DNA of 15,407 bases from Chromatiales bacterium (GTDB lineage Bacteria; Pseudomonadota; Gammaproteobacteria; Chromatiales; Chromatiaceae). The position numbers and the translations under genes are program-made. Where the stretch lies: NCBI GenBank assembly GCA_024762485.1, contig JANTHH010000041.1, positions 1 through 15,407 on the forward strand, written 5' to 3'. The notes beneath the pieces were generated by a model. It had not been told where the DNA came from. It saw nothing but the letters and a program-made list of their open reading frames with translations, and ran no database searches. Positions 1-6,322 of the stretch are shown piece by piece (the stretch's first letter is position 1; every line of letters begins with the position of its first letter).

Positions 1-141
1 GAGTATGGCGGGGTAGAAATTCTCTCCATTGATCAACAACGCGGCATCATTGCCGTTCCGCCAGGGGAAGCGCAGCGCTTTCCCGCCCTGCTGATTCACC
101 GGGCGCGCAACCGGGTGACAACGGGCGGGACTTTTGCTTGA
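1..141 (+). CDS. C-terminal end of an unrecognised protein (5' truncated)
   Basis: Frame 1 is open from the first base to a TGA at 139-141 and gives the last 46 residues of a protein. The visible part starts EYGGVEILSIDQQRG and contains an AVPPGEAQRFPALL stretch. The alternation of short strands followed by a helix that ends in basic residues recalls the end of small bacterial PH-like domains, but this is a weak impression and I do not assign a family. The gene lies on the same strand as the next small gene, 157 bases away, and could share its transcript. The reading frame itself is moderately supported, because it fills the whole available stretch and ends cleanly. Function is unknown. Confidence 0.5.
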   Translation, partial: EYGGVEILSIDQQRGIIAVPPGEAQRFPALLIHRARNRVTTGGTFA

Positions 142-298
142 GCGTGGTTGGTCTGTTCTTTCATGTGCAGTGGGTGGTGGGGGCAGTTGCTGAGCATAAC
201 CCGTCGCGGTGCCGCTGTGGCGAAACCCAACGCCGCCGGTCATTGCGTGTCCTGGCTGCGGCCATTACCCTCGTGGTATCTCGATCCGATGATCCCGG

Positions 299-694
299 GT
301 GCCTGAACCAATGACCTTGCCGCGATACGACGTTGATGTGCGCGCCCTGATCAGGAGGCTTCAGGAGAGCTACGGGGCGGATGAGATGCAGCGCCGGGTG
401 TCCGCTCTGCTCACCACGCTGAGACGCCACCTGGCAGCGAGCGGAGCGGATGCGCGCCTGGTCGCCGGCACGTACCGGCGGTTGGCTCAGAAGCAGGCGA
501 CGAAGCACGAGATCGCCCAGGCCAACAGGGCCCTGCGCCGCCTGCTCGCTGAACTGGGCGTCGCCGCGGTGGGCATCCTGCCCGGTGGTTTCATCACCCT
601 GCCGGCGCTCTATGCGCTCGCCCGTCATTTCCACGTCGAGCTCGTGCCGGGGACCCTGCCGGAGAAGAAGAAAGACCCCCCACCCCCACCGTGA
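299..694 (+). CDS. Small protein with a LETM1-like C-terminal motif
   Basis: This is a 131-residue soluble protein. Residues 10-85 are helical and rich in Arg, Leu and Ala. Residues 90-118 read VGILPGGFITLPALYALAR and continue to HFHVELVPGTL, which matches the LPG(S/G)-x-LP-x(5)-A-x(3)-LLP signature at the core of the LETM1 ribosome-binding-like domain found in small bacterial proteins. The tail is Lys-rich and ends in a run of prolines, KKKDPPPPP. In mitochondria LETM1 family members act in ion exchange and ribosome binding; for the short bacterial relatives the role is not established. The start is either the GTG at 299 or the ATG at 311; neither has a clear Shine-Dalgarno sequence. The antisense strand is also open over this stretch, but its product has no recognisable pattern. 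I am fairly sure of the frame and moderately sure of the family. Confidence 0.68.
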   Translation: MPEPMTLPRYDVDVRALIRRLQESYGADEMQRRVSALLTTLRRHLAASGADARLVAGTYRRLAQKQATKHEIAQANRALRRLLAELGVAAVGILPGGFITLPALYALARHFHVELVPGTLPEKKKDPPPPP

Positions 695-999
695 CGGAAA
701 CGGGTCGTCGCCGATGCTGGGAAGGGTGATCTCCTGCTGTCCTGCCGGGCGGCGCAATGCCCGTGGAGTTTGCACGGCTTCACAGAGCGATGTGCTGGAC
801 CAGGATGACGACATCGCCTTCCACACCACCCTCGGTCACGTGACCGTGGTGGCGGGCGAGGATGTGGTGTTCAATTTCGATTGACCCCCGACGAGCGCCG
901 GTCCTGGACAGACACCCTCTTCGCGAGGGTGTCTTCATTTGTGGGGTATGCCGGTGGATTGCCACGGCCAGGCCTCCGGCGGGACCCGTCCACCAAACC
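695..999. other. 305-base stretch without a convincing gene
   Basis: Nothing here codes convincingly for a protein. The only candidate is a 30-codon + strand frame from a GTG at 792 to a TGA at 882-884, ending VVAGEDVVFNFD. It has no clear ribosome binding site. The stretch also contains a perfect 14-base palindrome at 833-846 (CGGTCACGTGACCG) and a strong hairpin at 911-933, listed separately. It separates the convergent + strand gene at 299-694 from the TRAP transporter genes, which end at 1000 on the minus strand. Confidence 0.6.
911..933 (+). terminator. Hairpin, probable terminator between convergent genes
   Basis: A perfect 9-bp stem, GACACCCTC and GAGGGTGTC, closes a 5-base TTCGC loop. 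It is followed on the + strand by the T-rich TTCATTT. It lies between the end of the upstream + strand gene(s) and the end of dctM on the minus strand, so it may stop transcription from both sides. The T-tract is interrupted, and there is none on the minus strand, so efficiency is uncertain. Confidence 0.6.
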
Positions 1000-2364
1000 T
1001 TAACCATAGAGCTGCCGCGGCAGCCACAGGACCACCTCCGGAAAGATGATGCAGATCGCCAGCCCCACCGCCTGCAGCAGCAGGAACGGGAGGGACGAGC
1101 GGTAGATCTGCCCCATGGTCACGCCAGGTGGCGCCACGCTCTTGAGGTAGAACAGGGCGTAGCCGAAGGGTGGGCTGATGAACGACATCTGCATGTTGAC
1201 CATGTAGACCACGCCGAACCATAGCGCCAGTTCATCCGGGGCGACGCCGGGCAGGCCGAAGACGCCGTCGAAGCTCATGGATTTCATCAGTGGCACGAAG
1301 ATGGGTACGGCCAGCAGCAGGATGCCGACCCAGTCGAGAAACATGCCGAGCACCACCAGCACGATCATCATCACGATCAGGATGCCATAGGGTCCCAGCC
1401 CGGTGCCGATGATGGTCTCGTTCACGAACTCCTGGCCGCCGTTGACGACGTAGAAACCGACGAACAGGGTGGCGCCGAAGATGATCCACAGCACCATGCC
1501 GGTGACGCGCAGGGTGGTCATGGCAGCAGAGCGCACGTTTTCCAATGACAGACGGCGGTGCATGGCGGCCACGACGATGGCGCCGAAAGTGCCGACGCCT
1601 GCAGCTTCCACCGGGGTGGCGATGCCGGCAAAGATGATGCCCAGCACCAATGCCACCAGCACCAGCGGGGCGAACATGTTGCCCAGCAGGCGGATCTTCT
1701 CCCGCGTCGAGACCCGTTCCTCCAGCGGCAGCGCCGGCCCGGCATCGGGCCTGATCCAGGTGACGATGGCGACGTACAGGATATACATGCCTGACAGGAT
1801 CAGGCCCGGTATCACCGCGCCGATGAACAGCTCGCCTACCGACTGCTGGGCGATGACGGCGAACAGGATGGCGAGGATCGAGGGCGGAATCAGAATGCCC
1901 AGTGTGCCACCGGCCAGGATCGAGCCACAGGCAATGGTCGGGTGATAGTGTCGCCGGATCATGGCCGGCAGCGCGATCATCCCCATGGTGACCTCGGTGG
2001 CGCCGATCACGCCGCACATGGCCGCCAGCAGGGTGGAGGCGATGATGGTGGAAATGGCCAGCCCGCCGCGCAGCCCGCCGAGCAGCTTGTAGACCATGTC
2101 GTACAGCTCCTCGATGATGCCGGCGCGTTCCAGCATCGAAGCCATGAAGATGAACAGCGGGATGGCCGACAGCTGGTAGTTTGTCATCAGCGGGAAGATG
2201 CGCGACGGCAGGATGTTCAGCATCCGCGCATCGCCGAAGACAAACAGGAACACGCAGGCGAGGCCGCCGGTGACGAAGGCCAGGGGGAGACCCGCCAGCA
2301 ACAGCACCAGCAGCGAGCCGAACATCAGCACCGTCAGCCAGACGATATCGATCTCGATGCCCAT
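1000..2364 (-). CDS. dctM: TRAP transporter large permease subunit DctM
   Basis: This 454-residue hydrophobic protein is the transport subunit of a tripartite ATP-independent periplasmic (TRAP) transporter of the inner membrane, which moves an organic acid or similar solute using an ion gradient. Its length and about a dozen hydrophobic segments fit the family. Recognisable family stretches are SAIPLFIFMASMLERAGI near residue 65, GVIGATEVTMGMIALPAM near 118, GSILAGGTLGILIPPSI near 147 and the C-terminal MNMQMSFISPPFGYALFYL. The ATG at 2364 is preceded by GGAGA. Its start lies two bases after the dctQ stop, so the two permease genes are translationally linked. Within the family it looks closest to the large-permease group that pairs with TakP/FcbT-type binding proteins, but the substrate cannot be read from the sequence. 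Confidence 0.96.
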   Translation of the reverse strand: MGIEIDIVWLTVLMFGSLLVLLLAGLPLAFVTGGLACVFLFVFGDARMLNILPSRIFPLMTNYQLSAIPLFIFMASMLERAGIIEELYDMVYKLLGGLRGGLAISTIIASTLLAAMCGVIGATEVTMGMIALPAMIRRHYHPTIACGSILAGGTLGILIPPSILAILFAVIAQQSVGELFIGAVIPGLILSGMYILYVAIVTWIRPDAGPALPLEERVSTREKIRLLGNMFAPLVLVALVLGIIFAGIATPVEAAGVGTFGAIVVAAMHRRLSLENVRSAAMTTLRVTGMVLWIIFGATLFVGFYVVNGGQEFVNETIIGTGLGPYGILIVMMIVLVVLGMFLDWVGILLLAVPIFVPLMKSMSFDGVFGLPGVAPDELALWFGVVYMVNMQMSFISPPFGYALFYLKSVAPPGVTMGQIYRSSLPFLLLQAVGLAICIIFPEVVLWLPRQLYG

Positions 2365-2366
2365 GC

Positions 2367-3503
2367 TCAGGTCTCCGGGCGGACTTCAGTGTCCAGCTCG
2401 ACGGCCCCGGGGTGGAGGAAGGCCGCAATGTCCTTCAGCAGCTGCGCGATGCCCTGCAACAGCAGCAGTGCAGCACCCAGTGGCAACGCGAACTTGACCG
2501 GCCAGTAGGGGATGGCCCACTCCGTGAAGGAGACCTCGCCGACCTCGAAGGCGTCATGGAAAAAGGTCCAGCCGGTGAACAACAGGGTCAGGGTGAAGAT
2601 AAAAAAGAACACCGAGGTGAGTATGTCCACCAGCGCCTTGCCGCGCATCGGCAGGTACTGGTAGAGCACGTCGACGCGCACGTGTGCGCCCTCACGCAGG
2701 ACGAAGCCGCCAGCCAGCAGGTACTGCATGCCGAACATCAGGAACATGGATTCGTGCGCCCAGTTGGTGGGCGAGTTGAATACATAGCGGGCGATGACCT
2801 CATAGTAGTAGACGAATACCGCGATCAGCGACCAGTAGGCTACGAATTCACCGGTGAGTCCGTTGAGGCGGGATACCACCCGGCTGAACAGGAAGGGCTC
2901 GCGGTCGTCGTCGTGCTCGGCTTCGACCGCAGGGCAGAAGACATTCTCCTCACCGACCGGGGGCTCGATCTGGTTTCGTCTTTTCACCAGGCGTGGCAGG
3001 AGCAGGGCATCGATCACCAGCAGCGTCAGCATGGCGTAGGCCAGGGCGTCGGAAAGCCTGTCCCAGCGTGCATCGGCCTCGGCCGTCGCGGCCTGTTCAC
3101 TGCGGGCCTGCTGCAGTCGCTCCCGGGCCTGCTGGATTCGCTGTTCCGCTCCGCGCCGCCCCTTGGCCAAAGCCTTCTCTGCCCGCTGCAACCGTCCCTC
3201 GGCGATATGGATGCTGTTATTGACGCCGGACATGGCCTCGCGGCTGATCCGTACCTCTACATTGACGAACAGTATCCCGATGAACAGGGCGATGAAGGCC
3301 AGTGCCCAGGCACTTTTCAGGTAAAGGCGGTGGACGCCGAAGAAGCCGCCGCTCAGCAGGAAGAAATAGCTCAGCGGCAGGGAGACCGCCGGTCTGGGAA
3401 AGGCCGATCGGTGGAAGCGGTAGACAAGGATGGCGAGCAGGGGGAAGACGACCAGTCCGCTCCAGTACAGCCAGTGGGGCAGGACAAAATTCAGTTCGGG
3501 CAT
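2367..3503 (-). CDS. dctQ: TRAP small permease DctQ fused to an N-terminal TM2-like and coiled-coil region
   Basis: The protein has 378 residues, about twice the usual DctQ length. Residues 206-365 form a normal DctQ domain: four membrane segments, an EVIARYVFNSPTNWAHE motif (residues 235-251) and REGAHVRVDVL (270-280). The first 200 residues are extra. A membrane segment at 11-29 is followed by a TM2-like region at 40-80 with the motif GGFFGVHRLYL (residues 52-62). Next come a charged region rich in Arg, Gln and Glu at about 95-150, likely a coiled coil, and another membrane segment at 152-171. DctQ docks with DctM and is needed for TRAP transport; what the extension adds is unknown. The frame runs unbroken across the join, so this is a true fusion rather than two genes. 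The ATG at 3503 has GGAG about ten bases upstream. Confidence 0.93.
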   Translation of the reverse strand: MPELNFVLPHWLYWSGLVVFPLLAILVYRFHRSAFPRPAVSLPLSYFFLLSGGFFGVHRLYLKSAWALAFIALFIGILFVNVEVRISREAMSGVNNSIHIAEGRLQRAEKALAKGRRGAEQRIQQARERLQQARSEQAATAEADARWDRLSDALAYAMLTLLVIDALLLPRLVKRRNQIEPPVGEENVFCPAVEAEHDDDREPFLFSRVVSRLNGLTGEFVAYWSLIAVFVYYYEVIARYVFNSPTNWAHESMFLMFGMQYLLAGGFVLREGAHVRVDVLYQYLPMRGKALVDILTSVFFFIFTLTLLFTGWTFFHDAFEVGEVSFTEWAIPYWPVKFALPLGAALLLLQGIAQLLKDIAAFLHPGAVELDTEVRPET

Positions 3504-3570
3504 CGGGTGACAACTCCAGGCGGTCGGCGCTCAGGATGCGATTTGCATAGGCGACAGTCAGACGGGATGA

Positions 3571-3591
3571 ACGGGGGTGACATTCCCCCGT
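3571..3591 (-). terminator. Hairpin in the dctP-dctQ gap, possible attenuator
   Basis: A 7-bp perfect stem (ACGGGGG and CCCCCGT) with a 7-base loop lies in the 113-base gap between the dctP stop and the dctQ start. On the minus transcript it is followed by TTCATCC, not a real U-tract. Such a stem after a binding-protein gene commonly protects the upstream message from 3' decay or causes partial termination, so that more binding protein than permease is made. That role is inferred. Confidence 0.45.
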
Positions 3592-3616
3592 CCACGCGTT
3601 TGTTGCCCTGCCGTTC

Positions 3617-4753
3617 TCAGGCCTTGAGTGTGTAGCCCTCGATCATGTCCGGGGTGACATAACCGAGGGAGCCGGACATCATGTAATCGAGTTGTATTCG
3701 AAATGCGCGTGCCGCAAAGCGGTCCTTGTTGGCCCACTTGAACCAGAGCGGTACGGCAAGCTGGGTGAATGCCTCCACATCATCCTCGGAAAGCCGGGTG
3801 ACCTCGGTACCGGCCTCCTTGAATTTCTTCCAGGCCTCCTGATCGGCGGCCTGGATCTTTGCATAGTGCATGTCGGAATAGACGTGCACCTCGTTTTCCA
3901 CGAACCGCTGCATGGCCGGTGAGAGATTGTTCCAGGATCGGCTGGAGGCGGTGAGGTCCATCAGGTCGACGGGCTGATAGATGGACATGAATCCGGGCGG
4001 CCCCATGGAGATGTACTTGGTCACCTGGTGGAAGCCCAGTGCATAGTTGATGGCCGGCCCGACGTAGTCCGCCACGTCGATGGTGCCCTTCTCCAGGGCG
4101 GGGAAGATCTCCGAACCGGGCAGCAGGGTGGTCTTGGCGCCGGCGGCCTGAAACAGTTCCGCCACCATACCGCCTGGCAGGCGCATCTTGCGTCCACGGA
4201 AGTCGTCGATGGAGTTGATCGGCACCTTGGAGTGAATGATGTTGGCATCGTGCTGGATCGGACCGATGTAATGCAGGCCCATTCTGCCGAAGGCCTCGCG
4301 CGCCAGTTCCAGGCCACCGAGTCCGTAGTAGAAGGCATCCCATTCGGAGGGCTGACGCAGGCCCAGTGGATAGGAACTGAGAAACACGGCCGCCGGCATG
4401 CGCCCGGCCCAGTACAGGGTGAAGGGGTTCATGGCATCGAGCACGCCGTTCTTCACCGCATCGAAGAGCTGGAATTCTCCCACCACGTCCTTGGCGCCGA
4501 AGGGCTTGAAGGCCAGTTCACCACCCGTCTTCTCGATGATGCTGTTGCACCATGACTTGAAGATCTCCAGTCCGATGCCACCGGGCCAGGACGTCTGTAC
4601 CTTCCAGGTGGTGGTCTTGCCGGCGGCGGTCCCGATAGAGGGCGCGCCCAGCAATGCGCCGGCGCCAACGGCAGCGCCGGTCTTCAGGAAGTCGCGTCGT
4701 CCCTTGTCGGTGGCCAGTGTTTCTCCGGTCGTGGCTGTTGTTGTTTTTGGCAT
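3617..4753 (-). CDS. dctP: TRAP transporter substrate-binding protein DctP, Tat-exported
   Basis: This 378-residue periplasmic solute-binding protein captures the substrate for the DctQM permease. A twin-arginine signal is clear: GRRDFLK at residues 18-24, then a hydrophobic stretch GAAVGAGALLGA. Tat export suggests folding before export. The mature part matches the DctP family of the TakP/FcbT1 type: WKVQTSWPGG near residue 50, FTLYWAGRMP near 111, and GRKMRLPGGM near 187, in which Arg191 is the expected carboxylate-binding arginine. That points to an organic acid (2-oxo acid, hydroxy acid or aromatic acid) as ligand, but the exact one is unknown. I chose the ATG at 4753 because GGAG lies nine bases upstream. 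An in-frame ATG at 4789 with AGAAGG is an alternative that would add 12 residues. It is the first gene of the dctPQM operon. Confidence 0.95.
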   Translation of the reverse strand: MPKTTTATTGETLATDKGRRDFLKTGAAVGAGALLGAPSIGTAAGKTTTWKVQTSWPGGIGLEIFKSWCNSIIEKTGGELAFKPFGAKDVVGEFQLFDAVKNGVLDAMNPFTLYWAGRMPAAVFLSSYPLGLRQPSEWDAFYYGLGGLELAREAFGRMGLHYIGPIQHDANIIHSKVPINSIDDFRGRKMRLPGGMVAELFQAAGAKTTLLPGSEIFPALEKGTIDVADYVGPAINYALGFHQVTKYISMGPPGFMSIYQPVDLMDLTASSRSWNNLSPAMQRFVENEVHVYSDMHYAKIQAADQEAWKKFKEAGTEVTRLSEDDVEAFTQLAVPLWFKWANKDRFAARAFRIQLDYMMSGSLGYVTPDMIEGYTLKA

Positions 4754-5036
4754 GGGGCAGGTCTCCTCGGTGACCGATGTTCTCGTCATGTTGCCTTCTC
4801 TTCGTGGGCAATAAGCCCTTCTCCTCCCTGCGGTGTGGCGTGTCTTCAACGCTGCTCATGAAAAACATAGTCAAGGAGGTCCGGATATACCAGTGGCCTG
4901 ATGATGCCCGCGCGGGTATGTTCGTCCGGCAGGTGATGAGAAAGGTCGTGCTGACTCCGTGCTCACCGGGTCAACGACCGGGCACACCGATCCTGATTGC
5001 AGACGCATTCCGTTACGAAGGTCATCCGGAGGTCCC
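4754..5036. promoter_or_regulatory. Divergent intergenic region between dctP and the unknown + strand gene
   Basis: These 283 bases must hold the promoter of the minus-strand TRAP operon and probably that of the + strand gene at 5037. I see no strong sigma-70 pair and no sigma-54 element. A TTGACT on the minus strand near 4870-4875 is the best -35-like hexamer but lacks a good -10. Two structures stand out: a perfect ribosome-binding sequence AAGGAGGT at 4873-4880 on the + strand, with no start codon at proper spacing, and a 10-base palindrome CCCGCGCGGG at 4907-4916. A 60-codon + strand frame (4858-5040, starting MKNIVKEVRIYQW) ends in an ATGA overlap with the next gene, but it has no ribosome binding site of its own. 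Confidence 0.4.
5028..5032 (+). promoter_or_regulatory. Ribosome binding site fixing the start at 5037
   Basis: GGAGG ends four bases before the ATG at 5037. It favours this start over upstream in-frame starts, the earliest of which would add 26 residues of unlikely composition. Confidence 0.7.
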
Positions 5037-5459
5037 ATGATTGATTTCATCCTGTTTGACGAAAAACCCTTTCAGACCTTTGTCGATTGGCTGAAGGCAC
5101 GGGACATACCCCACACAGTGGAGCGGGATGACGAGGGTTTCGAGATCGCGGTACCCGAAGACCTCGACGAGGCGCTGCTGGATGCCATCGATGCGCAGTA
5201 CGACCTGTGCATGGACATGAACCGCGAACTGGTCGACGCGCAGGACCGTGAGCAGAACACCGGCTACCAGATGGCCGGCATCCAGGTCACCCTGCGCGAC
5301 GGCCGCGTCAGCCATGCCGACATCGACCCGGCCCTGATGACCCGGGTGCTCGGCGCCATCTCGCCGGAGGAGTTCGGGGTCATCGTCGAGGCCATCGCCG
5401 AGGCCGTCGAGAATCCCCAGACGAAGAGCTTCTGCCAGCGCATGCGGGAAAAGGGCTGA
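5037..5459 (+). CDS. Acidic 140-residue protein of unknown function
   Basis: I do not recognise this protein. It starts MIDFILFDEKPFQTFVDWLK and is soluble and strongly acidic, with no signal peptide or membrane segment. The first 45 residues look like a small alpha/beta unit (strand, helix FQTFVDWLKARD, strand HTVERDDEGFEIAVP). A helix with DEALLDAIDAQYDLCMDMNR follows, then a strand turn GIQVTLRDGRVSHADI and a C-terminal helical part, EEFGVIVEAIAEAVE. There are two cysteines, at 58 and 133, without a metal-binding pattern. GGAGG four bases upstream supports the ATG at 5037. It is divergent from the TRAP operon and convergent with the tRNA-Arg, and a terminator follows 64 bases after its stop. 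It is probably a single-gene unit. The real-gene call is firm; the function is open. Confidence 0.82.
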   Translation: MIDFILFDEKPFQTFVDWLKARDIPHTVERDDEGFEIAVPEDLDEALLDAIDAQYDLCMDMNRELVDAQDREQNTGYQMAGIQVTLRDGRVSHADIDPALMTRVLGAISPEEFGVIVEAIAEAVENPQTKSFCQRMREKG

Positions 5460-5523
5460 GACCCTGTTGTGCAGGCCGGCACCGGCGGATGCCAGCCGGG
5501 GGCAGACCCCATGGCCCGGTCAT

Positions 5524-5552
5524 AAAAAACCCTCCGCAAGGGGGAGGGTTTT
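5524..5552 (-). terminator. Bidirectional intrinsic terminator
   Basis: A 10-bp stem (AAAACCCTCC and GGAGGGTTTT) with a 7-base loop is flanked on the minus transcript by a run of six U, just after the tRNA-Arg. On the + strand the stem ends in TTTT, so it can also end the message of the gene at 5037-5459. This is the clearest Rho-independent terminator in the window. Confidence 0.88.
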
Positions 5553-5559
5553 GAGGGTA

Positions 5560-5636
5560 TGGCGCGCCCGAGAGGATTCGAACCTCTGACCCCCGCCTTC
5601 GGAGGGCGGTACTCTATCCAGCTGAGCTACGGGCGC
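5560..5636 (-). tRNA. tRNA-Arg, anticodon CCG
   Basis: The minus strand folds into a complete 77-nucleotide tRNA. The acceptor GCGCCCG pairs with CGGGCGC, the D arm GCTC pairs with GAGT, and the anticodon stem CCGCC/GGCGG carries the loop CTCCGAA. The variable loop has five bases, and the T arm AGAGG/CCTCT carries TTCGAAT. The 3' CCA is encoded. The loop gives anticodon CCG, which reads the arginine codon CGG. The sequence closely resembles the enterobacterial tRNA-Arg(CCG), in line with a gammaproteobacterial host. It lies 50 bases downstream of the V-ATPase operon on the same strand. It could be co-transcribed or use its own promoter; a TAGACT hexamer at 5650-5655 on the minus strand is a possible -10. 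Confidence 0.97.
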
Positions 5637-5664
5637 GGAACAGGCGGCATAGTCTAACACCAGT

Positions 5665-5686
5665 CGCCTCTGCCTGTGCAGAGGCG
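5665..5686 (-). terminator. Hairpin abutting the end of the V-ATPase operon
   Basis: A perfect 9-bp stem, CGCCTCTGC and GCAGAGGCG, with a 4-base loop begins at the first base after the ntpD stop codon. The following minus-strand sequence, ACTGGTGTTAG, has no U-tract. It is likely a 3' end stabiliser or weak terminator of the long ATPase transcript. Confidence 0.5.
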
Positions 5687-6322
5687 TCACAGGCCGTCGT
5701 TGCCCGCCGCCTGCTGTTCCCGAAGCAGCTTGACCTGGAACAGGCCGTTGCGTTCCTCCTCCTCCAGGGCGCCTTCGATGAAATGGATGGTCGCCTGGTA
5801 GCGGGGGATGACGTTGTACTTCAGCGCGTTGACCCGCTTCTGGGTCTTGCGCTGCTCGGCCAGCAGGCGCCACAGGGCGGTCTCGGCCTCGCCCTGGCGG
5901 GCCAGCAGGGCGGCGAGTTCGAGCAGATGCTGGCGCGATTCGTCGAAGCTGGCGTCGGTCCACATCAGCCCGACGGGTTGCAGCGGACGCTTGTGCACCT
6001 CCACCGAGGGGTACTCCACACCGATATGGCTGCGCGGCAGGATGCGCAGGTCCAGGCCGGGGTGCAGGCCGAGGCCGGCCTGCTTGAGCAGGGTCTCGCC
6101 CATGCGCAGATGGGCGATGCCGAGCCAGCGGTAGGCGCGGTCCAGGGCCTCGCGGGTCTGGCCGCGCAGTTCGCGGTATTGCTGCAGGCGTTCGTAGACC
6201 AGCCGGGTGAGCAGCTCGCGCTTGCGCTCGAGCATGTCGTGACCCTGTTGCAGGAAGTCCACCTGGCGCTTGAGCTGCAGCAGCGCGCTCTTGGTGGGTG
6301 GGACCTTCAGCCGGGCACTCAT
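5687..6322 (-). CDS. ntpD: V-type ATPase subunit D (central stalk)
   Basis: This 211-residue protein is the rotor shaft of the V/A-type ATPase: a long antiparallel coiled coil inside the A3B3 head that couples ATP turnover to rotation with subunit F. The N-terminus MSARLKVPPTKSALLQLKR and the C-terminal KTQKRVNALKYNVIPRYQATIHFI are typical family signatures, and the length is normal. The ATG at 6322 overlaps the stop of subunit B as ATGA, the usual sign of translational coupling; upstream in-frame starts would extend into ntpB and are rejected. It is the last gene of the operon, followed at once by a hairpin. Confidence 0.96.
   Translation of the reverse strand: MSARLKVPPTKSALLQLKRQVDFLQQGHDMLERKRELLTRLVYERLQQYRELRGQTREALDRAYRWLGIAHLRMGETLLKQAGLGLHPGLDLRILPRSHIGVEYPSVEVHKRPLQPVGLMWTDASFDESRQHLLELAALLARQGEAETALWRLLAEQRKTQKRVNALKYNVIPRYQATIHFIEGALEEEERNGLFQVKLLREQQAAGNDGL

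Noticed and set aside
161..829. A 222-codon minus-strand frame opposite the LETM1-like gene
   Set aside because: Its translation is Arg/Gln/His-rich with no domain pattern, typical of the antisense of a GC-rich gene, while the + strand frame shows a recognisable motif.
4754..5036. Sigma-54 promoter for the TRAP operon, as seen in some dct systems
   Set aside because: No GG-N10-GC pair with the expected TGGCAC/TTGC context was found on either strand.
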